Positions 10,025 to 18,474 of a stretch of 64,000 nucleotides of DNA are shown one piece after another. The translations under genes were made by a program, and so were the position numbers. The DNA is taken from the NCBI RefSeq assembly GCF_007896845.1, contig NZ_VOHS01000006.1:62001-126000 (forward strand), in the 5' to 3' direction. A model generated the notes under the pieces. It saw only the letters and a list, made by a program, of their open reading frames with translations. It did no database searches and was not told where the DNA came from. The DNA comes from Chitinophaga pinensis. Lineage in GTDB: Bacteria > Bacteroidota > Bacteroidia > Chitinophagales > Chitinophagaceae. How positions within the stretch are numbered: position 1 is the first letter of the stretch; each line of letters opens with the position of its first letter.

Positions 10025-12352
10025 ATGAGAAAAAAATCCTTCAGACTGGCGCTTGCCCTTGGCTTTATGACAGCCGTGGCGCAGGCGCAGAATCCTGGCT
10101 CTAATCATGGTAACCGCTTTGAACAGCTGGGTACGATGATCGCAGATCCAAACATGTACCGTTCTGCTTCCGGCGCTCCCGGACCAAAATACTGGCAGCA
10201 ACGGGCTGACTACGACATTACCGCAACCCTCGATGATGAGCAACAGAAGCTCACCGGAGCGGAAACTGTTACCTACTTTAACAATTCTCCTGATCCGCTG
10301 ACCTACATCTGGTTACAGCTGGATGAGAACGAACATGACCTGAAAAGCGATAACAACAGCTTTGATGGGAGCACCATGTCAGAGAGAATGAGCATGCGTA
10401 CGGTAAATGGTTTACTCGGTAATCCGGGTAGCAAAGCTTTCGGTGTGAATATCGTAAAGGTAACAGACGAAAGTGGTAAGGCACTGCCTTATACCATCAA
10501 TCAGACCATGATGCGTATCGATCTGCCACAGACCCTGCAACCGGGCCAGAAACTCCGTTTCAAGGTAGAGTGGTGGTACAACATCTCTGACCGTATGGTA
10601 CAGGGTGGCCGTGGTGGTTATGAATACTTCCCGGAAGATAAAAACTACCTATACACGATCACGCAGTGGTATCCTCGTCTGGCAGTATATTCTGACTTTC
10701 AGGGATGGCAGAACAAACAGTTCACCGGCCGCGGAGAATTTGCACTGACCTTTGGTAACTTCCATGTAAGCATGAACGTACCGGCTGACCACGTAGTAGG
10801 TGCTACCGGTGAGTGTCAGAACTATAAAGAAGTACTGACTGGTGCGCAATATCAGCGTTGGCAGCAGGCACAGACAGCGAAACAGCCTGTTGAGGTAGTA
10901 ACGCTGGATGAGGCGAATAAAGCGCTGGCAGGTCATTCTACAGGTCGTAAAACCTGGGTATATGAAGCAGACAACGTACGTGACTTCGCTCTGGTTTCTT
11001 CCCGCCGCCTCGTATGGGATGCAATGGCCACCAACGTAGAAGGCAAGAAAGTGATGGCGATGTCTTACTACGGTCCTGAGGCATATCCATTGTATAACCG
11101 CTATTCTACGAAAGTAGTCGCACACACAGTAAAGACTTATTCCAAACATACTATTCCATATCCTTATCCGGTAGCGATCTCCGTAGAAGCTGCCAATGGT
11201 ATGGAGTATCCGATGATCTGTTTCAACTACGGTCGTGCAGAAAAAGACGGTACTTACTCTGAAGCTACCAAAAACGGTATGATCGGGGTGATCATCCACG
11301 AAGTGGGTCACAACTTCTTCCCGATGATCGTTAACTCTGACGAACGTCAGTGGACATGGATGGATGAAGGTCTGAACACTTTCTGCCAGTTCCTGACAGA
11401 ACAGGAGTGGGATAACAACTTCCCTTCCAACCGTGGTCCTGCTTACAAGATCACTGACTACATGAAGATGCCGAAAGACCAGCTGGAGCCTATCATGACA
11501 AACTCCGAAGATATCTCCCAGTTCGGTCCGAATGCATATGCTAAACCAGCTACAGCATTGAATATCCTGCGCGAGACAGTAATGGGAAGAGATCTGTTTG
11601 ATTTCGCTTTCCGTGAATATGCACGCAGATGGGCATTCAAACATCCTACACCAGCTGATTTCTTCCGTACAATGGAAGATGCATCTGCTGTGGATCTGGA
11701 TTGGTTCTGGCGTGGTTGGTTCTTTGGTACCGAACCAGTTGATATCTCTCTTGATAGCGTGAAATGGTTCCGTCTTGATACCAAAGATCCACAGATCAGC
11801 AAAGCGGAAGCAAAGGCGAAATATGACCGTGCTGCAGATCATATCTCCCGTGCACGTAACAAAGCAGCAGGTATGACTTTCGAAGTGGATAAAGATACAA
11901 GTCTGCAGGACTTCTATGTAAAATGGAACCGTTTCGAAGTAACGCCTGAAGATAAATCAGCTTACGATGCATTTACTGCCGGACTGACACCTGAAGAAAA
12001 ACGTTTGTACGAAAGCAAAAAGAATTTCTACGAATTGTCTTTCTCTAACGTAGGCGGATTGGTAATGCCGCTGATCATCGAGTGGACATTTGCAGATGGT
12101 ACAAAGGAAACAGATCGTATCTCTGCTTACATCTGGCGTAAAAACGAAAACAATGTAACAAAGGTTTTCGCAAAAGATAAAGAAGTTGTAAGTGTGAAAC
12201 TGGATCCATTACGTGAGACGGCTGATATTGACGAGGCTAACAATAGCTGGCCACGTGCAGCAGCTCCATCCCGTTTTGAAATCTTCCGCCAGTCACAGGG
12301 CATACGTGGTGCATCCACAGGTGGCAACCCAATGCAGAAAGCGAGGAAATAG
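10025..12352 (+). CDS. M1-family zinc metallopeptidase (aminopeptidase), exported
   Basis: 775 residues from the ATG at 10025; a TTG two codons upstream is also open but less likely. The signal peptide is MRKKSFRLALALGFMTAVAQAQ. The gluzincin motif HEVGHNF (His425, Glu426, His429) is followed by WMDEGLN, whose Glu is the third zinc ligand; together these define family M1. The enzyme would remove N-terminal residues from peptides in the periplasm or at the surface. The exopeptidase G(A/G)MEN site appears as AANGMEYPM, a family variant. The gene ends in a strong hairpin shared with the convergent RHH/SPFH pair. Confidence 0.88.
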   Translation: MRKKSFRLALALGFMTAVAQAQNPGSNHGNRFEQLGTMIADPNMYRSASGAPGPKYWQQRADYDITATLDDEQQKLTGAETVTYFNNSPDPLTYIWLQLDENEHDLKSDNNSFDGSTMSERMSMRTVNGLLGNPGSKAFGVNIVKVTDESGKALPYTINQTMMRIDLPQTLQPGQKLRFKVEWWYNISDRMVQGGRGGYEYFPEDKNYLYTITQWYPRLAVYSDFQGWQNKQFTGRGEFALTFGNFHVSMNVPADHVVGATGECQNYKEVLTGAQYQRWQQAQTAKQPVEVVTLDEANKALAGHSTGRKTWVYEADNVRDFALVSSRRLVWDAMATNVEGKKVMAMSYYGPEAYPLYNRYSTKVVAHTVKTYSKHTIPYPYPVAISVEAANGMEYPMICFNYGRAEKDGTYSEATKNGMIGVIIHEVGHNFFPMIVNSDERQWTWMDEGLNTFCQFLTEQEWDNNFPSNRGPAYKITDYMKMPKDQLEPIMTNSEDISQFGPNAYAKPATALNILRETVMGRDLFDFAFREYARRWAFKHPTPADFFRTMEDASAVDLDWFWRGWFFGTEPVDISLDSVKWFRLDTKDPQISKAEAKAKYDRAADHISRARNKAAGMTFEVDKDTSLQDFYVKWNRFEVTPEDKSAYDAFTAGLTPEEKRLYESKKNFYELSFSNVGGLVMPLIIEWTFADGTKETDRISAYIWRKNENNVTKVFAKDKEVVSVKLDPLRETADIDEANNSWPRAAAPSRFEIFRQSQGIRGASTGGNPMQKARK

Positions 12353-12383
12353 TAAATGAAGGATTTACCTCACTGTATATAAA

Positions 12384-12414
12384 GAAGGCCTGATCTGTTA
12401 CAGATCAGGCCTTC
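12384..12414. terminator. Bidirectional intrinsic terminator between the M1 peptidase and RHH genes
   Basis: A perfect 14-bp stem (GAAGGCCTGATCTG and its complement) with a 3-nt loop TTA, followed on the plus strand by CTGTTTT. It sits 32 nt after the M1 stop and 25 nt beyond the end of the minus-strand RHH gene, so it can stop both. Confidence 0.88.
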
Positions 12415-12438
12415 CTGTTTTAATGATGTTGCGGTAGC

Positions 12439-12636
12439 TTATGCCGGATCATTCTTTTTAGGTTTTTCCGGTTTTTCCGGTCCTTTTTTAACCGTACGTC
12501 CTGCGTCTTTCAGTGCACGGTGTATGATCCACTCCAGCTGACCATTGATACTTCTGAACTCATCTGCAGCCCATTTCTCAATTGCTTCATATGTTTGGGT
12601 ATCAATCCTTAATACAAATGTTTTCTTATCCGCCAT
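12439..12636 (-). CDS. Small ribbon-helix-helix (Arc/CopG-type) DNA-binding protein
   Basis: 65 residues. KTFVLRIDTQTYEAIEKWA followed by a second helix (SINGQLEWIIHRALKDA) is the beta-helix-helix layout of Arc-type regulators, with a lysine- and proline-rich tail (KKGPEKPEKPKKNDPA). Arc-type proteins bind palindromic operators as dimers of dimers. It starts 17 nt after the SPFH gene on the same strand, so the two form an operon. A perfect inverted repeat lies just upstream of the SPFH start, and this protein is the local candidate to bind it. That link is an inference. Confidence 0.75.
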   Translation of the reverse strand: MADKKTFVLRIDTQTYEAIEKWAADEFRSINGQLEWIIHRALKDAGRTVKKGPEKPEKPKKNDPA

Positions 12637-12653
12637 ACCCCTTATTTACCTGG

Positions 12654-13529
12654 TTATTGATGGAGGGTACCTGTATTCACAACAGGTGCTACTTTTGATT
12701 CGCCGCAAAGTACTACCAGCAGATTTGACACCATAGCCGCTTTACGCTCCTCATCCAAAACTACGATTTCCTTTTGTGATAATCTGTCCAGTGCCAGTTC
12801 TACCATGCCTACAGCACCTTCTACGATCTTGGTACGTGCAGCCACGATAGCTGTTGCCTGCTGACGTTGCAGCATTGCACCAGCAATTTCAGGTGCATAA
12901 GCGAGGTGACTGATACGTGCTTCCAGTACCGTAATACCAGCAGGACTCAGTCGCTCGTTCAGTTCTTTTTCCAGCATCTCGTTCACCTTATCACCACCAT
13001 CACGCAGGGTGATGTCTGCATCAACGTCCGTGTCTTCCATTCTGTCATAAGAATAGCTCACCGCGAGGTGACGTACGGCTGCTTCACTCTGTACATTCAC
13101 ATATTGCAGATAGTTATCCACCTCAAAGGAGGCCTTATAGGTATCAGTTACCCGCCATACGGTTACAGCGGCAATTTCGATAGGGTTACCCAGCTTGTCA
13201 TTCACTTTCAGCTGCTGACCATTGTGGTTGTGCGCTCTCAGGGAAAGGTGTGCTGTTTTATAGAAGGGATTGACCCACATTAATCCGTTTTCTTTTACGG
13301 TGCCGATGTACTTACCAAAGAATGTCAGCACGCGTGAGTGGTTGGGGTTCACTATAATAATACCTTTTATAGTGAGGACAAACGCGATAAAAAGCACGAT
13401 TCCCAGCAATGCCAGAATGCCCATATCTGTCTGCGTTCCCAAATAAAACAGGCAGGCAGCTGCAATGAAGCCGATAATGCTAAGAAAGATGGCCAGATAG
13501 CCGGAGACGGGTTTAACGATCTTTTCCAT
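12654..13529 (-). CDS. SPFH/Band 7 domain membrane protein
   Basis: 291 residues. Two hydrophobic segments at about 12-30 and 34-56 lead into GIIIVNPNHSRVLTFFGKYIGTV, the start of an SPFH (stomatin/prohibitin/flotillin) domain, continuing through DADITLRDGG and ISHLAYAPEIAGAMLQRQQA with a charged helical C-terminus. Such proteins form large ring-like membrane assemblies that organise membranes or protect partner proteins. The partner here is unknown. The start ATG lies 8 nt downstream of a 13-bp perfect inverted repeat, so transcription is probably controlled there. The RHH gene follows in the same operon. Confidence 0.87.
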   Translation of the reverse strand: MEKIVKPVSGYLAIFLSIIGFIAAACLFYLGTQTDMGILALLGIVLFIAFVLTIKGIIIVNPNHSRVLTFFGKYIGTVKENGLMWVNPFYKTAHLSLRAHNHNGQQLKVNDKLGNPIEIAAVTVWRVTDTYKASFEVDNYLQYVNVQSEAAVRHLAVSYSYDRMEDTDVDADITLRDGGDKVNEMLEKELNERLSPAGITVLEARISHLAYAPEIAGAMLQRQQATAIVAARTKIVEGAVGMVELALDRLSQKEIVVLDEERKAAMVSNLLVVLCGESKVAPVVNTGTLHQ

Positions 13530-13536
13530 AATAGTA

Positions 13537-13567
13537 TAGTTTTGATATCATTTCGATATCAAAACTA
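13537..13567. promoter_or_regulatory. Perfect 13-bp inverted repeat upstream of the SPFH operon, candidate operator
   Basis: TAGTTTTGATATC at 13537-13549 and its exact complement at 13555-13567 are separated by ATTTC. It sits 8 nt before the SPFH start codon on the minus strand. The symmetry, size and place fit a repressor operator rather than a terminator, since no T-tract follows in the reading direction. Confidence 0.65.
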
Positions 13568-13670
13568 ATCAAAAGGAATTAATCCGCCAAAAGAGAGTTT
13601 TCCCTGTATTTACACCACGGGAATTTGCAGTCATCGCCTAAACGCATTATTTTAAAGCAAAATTCACGAT

Positions 13671-14480
13671 ATGAAGTATGTATTAGGCGTTATGTTGTTA
13701 TTGCTTGGCTTTACGGGCGCAAAAGCGGCTCAGGTAGATACAATAGCGATCTATAGCAAGGCCATGCAAAAAAGTCTGAAATGTGTGGTGGTCACACCGG
13801 ATAGTTATAAAGACAAACAGGAGCATTATCCGGTAGTATATATTCTTCATGGGTACAGTGGTAATTATGCCGATTATGTCAAAAAGATTCCGGGTCTTGC
13901 GGCCGTTGCGGACACGTATCAGATGATCATGGTCTTCCCGGATGGCGGCTTCAGTAGCTGGTATCTGGATAGTCCGCTGGATAGCGCTATCCGTTTTGAA
14001 ACATATGTGGGTAAAGAGATCCCTTCTTTTATCGATCAGCATTATCGTACGAAAACAGACCGTCAGCACCGCGCCATCACGGGACTGAGTATGGGAGGGC
14101 ATGGTGCATTATACCTCGCTATCCGTCATCAGGAGACTTTTGGTGCAGCAGGTAGTATGAGTGGTGGGGTGGATTTTCGTCCTTTCCCTAATAACTGGGA
14201 TATCGCAAAAAGGCTGGGAACTTTTAAAGATAATACCACTAACTGGGATAAAAACGTAGTGGTCAATCAGCTCTCTGATCTGAAGAATGATTCATTGTCA
14301 CTGATCATCGATTGTGGTGTAAAGGACTTTTTTATAGACGTGAATCGTCAGCTGCATCAGCGTCTGCTCGAACTGGGAATATCACATGATTATATTGAAA
14401 GACCGGGAGCACATGCGTGGGACTATTGGAGTAATTCTATCATGTACCAGCTGATGTATTTCCACCGTTATTTCAGATAA
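13671..14480 (+). CDS. Secreted alpha/beta-hydrolase esterase (esterase D/XynC-like)
   Basis: 269 residues with a signal peptide (MKYVLGVMLLLLGFTGAKAA). The fold markers are PVVYILHGYSG, the oxyanion region, and the nucleophile elbow GLSMGGHG with Ser140. The acidic residue is likely in DCGVKDFF and the catalytic His in RPGAHAWDYW. Members hydrolyse acyl, acetyl or feruloyl esters, often on plant polysaccharides, or S-formylglutathione. The exported form here favours an extracellular or periplasmic ester, but no carbohydrate gene is adjacent, so the substrate is open. Confidence 0.84.
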   Translation: MKYVLGVMLLLLGFTGAKAAQVDTIAIYSKAMQKSLKCVVVTPDSYKDKQEHYPVVYILHGYSGNYADYVKKIPGLAAVADTYQMIMVFPDGGFSSWYLDSPLDSAIRFETYVGKEIPSFIDQHYRTKTDRQHRAITGLSMGGHGALYLAIRHQETFGAAGSMSGGVDFRPFPNNWDIAKRLGTFKDNTTNWDKNVVVNQLSDLKNDSLSLIIDCGVKDFFIDVNRQLHQRLLELGISHDYIERPGAHAWDYWSNSIMYQLMYFHRYFR

Positions 14481-14544
14481 ATATGCCGAAAAGATTTGTA
14501 TAGGCTTGACTAACAATGATGTGTCAGTCTGTATATTGTCTGAC

Positions 14545-14625
14545 TATACTCTGACTATACTCATCTTACGCTAATGCTACGTTATAAACGTAGCATTAGC
14601 GTAAGATGAGTATAGTCAGAGTATA
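14545..14625. repeat. 39-bp perfect inverted repeat with 3-nt loop, built of 11-nt units
   Basis: The arms 14545-14583 and 14587-14625 are exact complements around the loop ATA. The left side reads as successive 11-nt units: TCTGACTATAC twice (14539-14549 and 14550-14560), then TCATCTTACGC and TAATGCTACGT. It lies between two convergent genes, the esterase and the CxxCH lipoprotein, with about 65 nt on one side and 105 nt on the other. A very similar hairpin occurs at 58353-58427. It could act as a bidirectional terminator here, although there is no T-tract at the base. No transposase or target duplication is seen. The rest of this 249-nt gap shows nothing else. Confidence 0.85.
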
Positions 14626-14729
14626 TATGAAAGAGGAGACAGCTACAAAATTAATCTGAATGGATGCAGAGCAGTTTCATCAGGCTTTTAGTCCGCAGTT
14701 TCAGGAAGTGAACAATGCAAAATGAAACA

Positions 14730-16640
14730 TTAGTGTGTAAAGTTCAGCGGCTTAAATGTCAACACCCTGATAATACTTTCTAACCTCGATTTACCACAAC
14801 CCGTCTTTATCAGTTGTTCAAGGTCTTCCGCTCTTCTGGCGAGGTCATTGAAGGTCCATTTGATCGGGGCACCGGAAGGACGGCCAGCGGGATCTGTTAC
14901 GCGAAACAAGCCATCTACCTGTGCCGGATCGCCGGTCAGGAATGCGGCCAGCGTAGGTTTTACACCAAATGGCTGTGGCGCTATCTGCAGAAAAGCCGCA
15001 TGCGATACGCCGGCAGGATCATTGATCAGATTACCCACGGCCGTATTGGCTTCTCCTCCATGACAACCGCTACAGGTATTCACAGAAAGAATATGTCTTA
15101 CTGTATCATTGGTAATGCGGGAAGCACCTGCGGTAGTCGCGGCATCCCAGAAATGTCCGGGTGTCAGCGTATGTGCTTTACCTCCCAGGAAATTAGTTCC
15201 TACTTCAATATCCTGAATCGCGTAAGTCTGGTCGAGGATGGAAGGCTCATTACCATTCGCGTATGTAGCCAGCAATAGTTGATTGGCCGGCGTGGCCCCT
15301 GCAATCCGGTTGAACCTCGACTGCGGTTCCTGTTTGACAGTTACTTCGTCAAATACGCCTTTCTTACTGATAACAAACTCCCGCAGCTCCCATGGACTAC
15401 CTATTGCCAGTTCGTTTGTTCTAAGCTGATTTAAGCTGCTTCCGTTTGGTTTGGATGGACTTGTTCCGGCGGTGGTGAACTGGTCTGTAATCGCCTGTAA
15501 AGCGTCATTATAGGCAGCCGAACCGGGTACAAGGTTCTTAAGGTTGTACCATTGCTGTGCAAAACCGATCAATTCCTTACAGTTACTCTTCGGAATGCCA
15601 TATTCCAGAATAGTTGTAAAACGAAGCGGATTACAGTTGGTATTCAGTACACCAAATACAAACCGGCCTTCTCCTGCATTGCTTACCGTATAACCACTGT
15701 TACCCCGCAGGTCGAGACGGTTTACAATCGCCAGCAGCCGGAAAGGCGCGAGGGTTGGATCGATATTGAATGTTTTCCAGTTGCTGATCGTCACAGTGGC
15801 GCCGGGATTACTTTTTTCTACCCACGGAAGGATCACCGTATTGAACATATTGGTACGGGCATTTACTATATCGGCATTGATGTTCTGTGTGGCCAGCCAT
15901 TTTTCCAGCCAGGACTGTATAAATGCAGTTACACTGATGCCGGAGGACGGTGTATTGGCCATTTGTGTGATAAGATGGCCGAATGTCCACACGCCTTTGG
16001 GATTGCCCTTTTTAGTACAGGGATTGAATGTCCGGGAGGGGTCTTCTATAACGCCCAGATCTGTGATCATCAGGGAGCGTTCTCTCAGTGCAGGATCGGG
16101 AATGAGTTTGAACAGATCAGGGTCGAGTGTGGCTCCCCTGTCAAAATCCAGACTTTTCACCGGACTTTCCCGGACGATATTATCGATCACGGTAGCGGAT
16201 CTGCCGGACCATCTGAAGAGATGTTCCCTTTTGTTCAGTTTTTCAAGATTTGCGTTCTGGATAGCTATCAGATCTTCTTTGAAGCGATTGAGGTCTTCAT
16301 TAACCGCAATAGAGAAAACGCCGTCTGCTGCTTTTTCGTCTCCATCTGCACCATCATCCCGGAGGCTTAAGGTCTCATCACCCACCAGAAAGGACAGGGT
16401 ATTATCCCTTACCACTCCCCGTGGGAAAGTCGCCGTAAGCAGTACATTATTGCCATTTATGGGCTCTTTCAGGGATCTTACCTGAATACTGCCGGCGATG
16501 GGAGGGGTACGTTCAAACTCCGGTATGACTGCGGCGGCAGCGGCAATATTCTTTGCAGGTGTTTTCTTTTGATTGCTTTTACATGCGTAAAGGAACAGTG
16601 AGGCCAGCAGTATACCTGCCGGTAATAATCGGTTTGACAT
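14730..16640 (-). CDS. Outer-membrane-type lipoprotein with choice-of-anchor-X-like domain and CxxCH haem motif
   Basis: 636 residues with a lipoprotein signal (LLASLFLYACKS, acylated Cys20). Residues about 50-110 resemble the choice-of-anchor X domain (DDGADGDEKAADGVFSI), a small beta domain. The middle part has no family I recognise. Near the C-terminus CSGCH at residues 523-527 is a c-type haem attachment motif, so one covalently bound haem is likely. It may be a surface electron carrier or a haem-containing oxidoreductase; no oxidase partner is adjacent. It stands alone on the minus strand between the 14.5-kb hairpin and the SusD terminator. Confidence 0.6.
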   Translation of the reverse strand: MSNRLLPAGILLASLFLYACKSNQKKTPAKNIAAAAAVIPEFERTPPIAGSIQVRSLKEPINGNNVLLTATFPRGVVRDNTLSFLVGDETLSLRDDGADGDEKAADGVFSIAVNEDLNRFKEDLIAIQNANLEKLNKREHLFRWSGRSATVIDNIVRESPVKSLDFDRGATLDPDLFKLIPDPALRERSLMITDLGVIEDPSRTFNPCTKKGNPKGVWTFGHLITQMANTPSSGISVTAFIQSWLEKWLATQNINADIVNARTNMFNTVILPWVEKSNPGATVTISNWKTFNIDPTLAPFRLLAIVNRLDLRGNSGYTVSNAGEGRFVFGVLNTNCNPLRFTTILEYGIPKSNCKELIGFAQQWYNLKNLVPGSAAYNDALQAITDQFTTAGTSPSKPNGSSLNQLRTNELAIGSPWELREFVISKKGVFDEVTVKQEPQSRFNRIAGATPANQLLLATYANGNEPSILDQTYAIQDIEVGTNFLGGKAHTLTPGHFWDAATTAGASRITNDTVRHILSVNTCSGCHGGEANTAVGNLINDPAGVSHAAFLQIAPQPFGVKPTLAAFLTGDPAQVDGLFRVTDPAGRPSGAPIKWTFNDLARRAEDLEQLIKTGCGKSRLESIIRVLTFKPLNFTH

Positions 16641-16802
16641 GAATGATCTGTTTTGGGGTGTTAGAAAATATAGTATTACATGAATGAAAATGTTGTGGAT
16701 ATCATCATCGGTAAGGAGTGTTGTGGGGTTGTATATGACAGAATGCTGCTGTAAAGGTAATGAGCGATGCCTGTAGTTGCACAGCAGTACCGGCCAAAAG
16801 AA

Positions 16803-16828
16803 AAGCCGGACCTCGATAGGTCCGGCTT
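16803..16828 (-). terminator. Intrinsic terminator after the minus-strand SusCD operon
   Basis: A perfect 10-bp stem AAGCCGGACC with a 6-nt loop. Read on the minus strand it is followed by TTTTCTTTT. It lies about 50 nt after the SusD stop at 16877. Confidence 0.85.
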
Positions 16829-16876
16829 GTTATTGCTGCTTTTTTTATAGCGGTATAGATGGCTATACGAGAATTG

Positions 16877-18463
16877 TTACTGCTTATCCCACCATACGGG
16901 GGTGGTCAAAGCATTTGTGCCTTGTCTTGTAATGGCTTCCTGGTAATTAGTAGGGTTAGAGGCTAACTCTGTAGAAGGATACAGCATTCTGCGCGGTATC
17001 TTTCCACCGGTGGCATTACCAACATAGTTTACAGGTGTCAGCTGCGGATAACCGCTTCTGCGCCAGTTGGACCATGATTCATACCAGTCGAGCAGACAAG
17101 CTGCCCAATATTGTGTATTGATCTGATTGTAACCGTCAGCGTCAACATAAGGATGCGCTGTCAGATAAGTCTGAATAGCTTCACTGCTGATAGAAGCGGA
17201 GGCGCTGTATTGTGCCAGTTGTTCCATGGCTGCTTTTACACCATTGTTATAGTGGGTAGCTGCACCGGATCCTACATTCCATCCTCTTTTTGCAGCTTCT
17301 GCCAGTAAGAGTTCTGTCTGGGCGTAAGTCACAAGGAAGGATGGTCCGTTCAGTTTCAGTAATACATTTTTGTTCAGCACTGAATATTTCTTCAGATCAC
17401 CCGGATAACCAGGTGCTTTGGTGATATCAGTAGGACTGCTGGAACCATTGGTATCAAAACCGTTTGGCATACCCAGCTGGTCAGCCGGTACTTCGCTGTT
17501 GCTCGCAGGTACGACAGCAACATATTGCAGACGTGGATCGCTGTTGTTTTTCAGGAAGTCCATGAAGGTTTTGCTGATGCTTGCTTCACCGGGAGTATTG
17601 ATCGCATTCCATTCTCCGGAGAGGATGTTGCTTACTCTGTTTACGGTAGTTCTGCCACCGGTCGCATCGTGCAGAATATAGGCATTCTCTGCGTTGGAAG
17701 AGATCACACCACCTGCATATGCTTTCTCTGCCCAGCTTTTTGCCAGTGCTTCATCTCTCTTGGTGAGACGCATGGAGAGACGCAGCATCAGGGAGTAAGC
17801 CAGTTTTTTCCAGTTAGCTACAACTTGCGCAGCACTTTGAGAACCGCCTTTGTTGTAGATCAGATCACCCTGTCCCGGTATCTGTTTGGTAGCATCCAAT
17901 GCTTTCGCTGCTTCATCCAGTTCTTTCAGCATATCCAGATAGATATCCTGCTGTGCATCATATTTTGGTGTGAAAATGCGGTCACTATAACCTTTACCAG
18001 CTTCGGAGTAAGGAATGTCTCCGTAGATGTCGGTCAGACGATGGAAGATCAGCACTTTGGTGATACGGCTGATATTATACAGATTCGTCTGGAAAGGATT
18101 GTCTTTTGTTACTCTTACCACATCTGTGATGTATTTCACCTGATCAGGATAAGCACGTTCAAAGTATGCACTGGCCCATCCGTCGTTCTGCAGGTATTTG
18201 TCGCCCGCATACCAGGTCGCATTAGACAGTTGTTGCATCATCATCGCGCAGTAGATGATATTTACACGCCAGGTGTCATAGCTATAGTCACTGTTACCCG
18301 TGAATTCCAGCACAGCGCGGGAGAAGTTGTATTCAGGTACGCCGCTGGCCTCGCCGGATTTATTCTTGTCAGTGTTGATATCTTCAAAGTCCTTCGTACA
18401 AGCCGGTGCCAGTAGTAATGCCGGCAGACAGAGTACAAGTATTAGTTTATGCAGAGATTTCAT
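16877..18463 (-). CDS. SusD/RagB-family outer-membrane lipoprotein
   Basis: 528 residues with a lipoprotein signal (LLLAPACTKDFEDINTDKN, acylated Cys22). The helical SusD body includes the TPR-like region (KLAYSLMLRLSMRLTKRDEALAK) and ends in TTPVWWDKQ, the C-terminal signature of the SusD-like_2 branch. SusD lipoproteins form the substrate-binding lid on a partner SusC channel at the cell surface. The partner is the SusC ending 11 nt upstream. This branch often imports peptides or unknown nutrients as well as glycans, and no glycoside hydrolase is present, so the ligand is unknown. Confidence 0.9.
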   Translation of the reverse strand: MKSLHKLILVLCLPALLLAPACTKDFEDINTDKNKSGEASGVPEYNFSRAVLEFTGNSDYSYDTWRVNIIYCAMMMQQLSNATWYAGDKYLQNDGWASAYFERAYPDQVKYITDVVRVTKDNPFQTNLYNISRITKVLIFHRLTDIYGDIPYSEAGKGYSDRIFTPKYDAQQDIYLDMLKELDEAAKALDATKQIPGQGDLIYNKGGSQSAAQVVANWKKLAYSLMLRLSMRLTKRDEALAKSWAEKAYAGGVISSNAENAYILHDATGGRTTVNRVSNILSGEWNAINTPGEASISKTFMDFLKNNSDPRLQYVAVVPASNSEVPADQLGMPNGFDTNGSSSPTDITKAPGYPGDLKKYSVLNKNVLLKLNGPSFLVTYAQTELLLAEAAKRGWNVGSGAATHYNNGVKAAMEQLAQYSASASISSEAIQTYLTAHPYVDADGYNQINTQYWAACLLDWYESWSNWRRSGYPQLTPVNYVGNATGGKIPRRMLYPSTELASNPTNYQEAITRQGTNALTTPVWWDKQ

Positions 18464-18474
18464 TATTCCAGATT

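Noticed and set aside
10649..11842. A long open frame on the minus strand across the M1 peptidase gene
   Set aside because: It is antisense to a clear M1 peptidase with intact zinc motif, has no domain I recognise and is rich in His, Cys and Arg as expected for a shadow frame.
14545..14625. MITE or insertion sequence remnant
   Set aside because: There is no target-site duplication, no internal sequence between terminal repeats and no transposase fragment; the whole element is one hairpin.
17525..18415. A 296-codon open frame on the plus strand opposite the SusD gene
   Set aside because: SusD on the other strand has a lipobox, family motifs and a terminator. The opposite frame shows no signal, motif or promoter.
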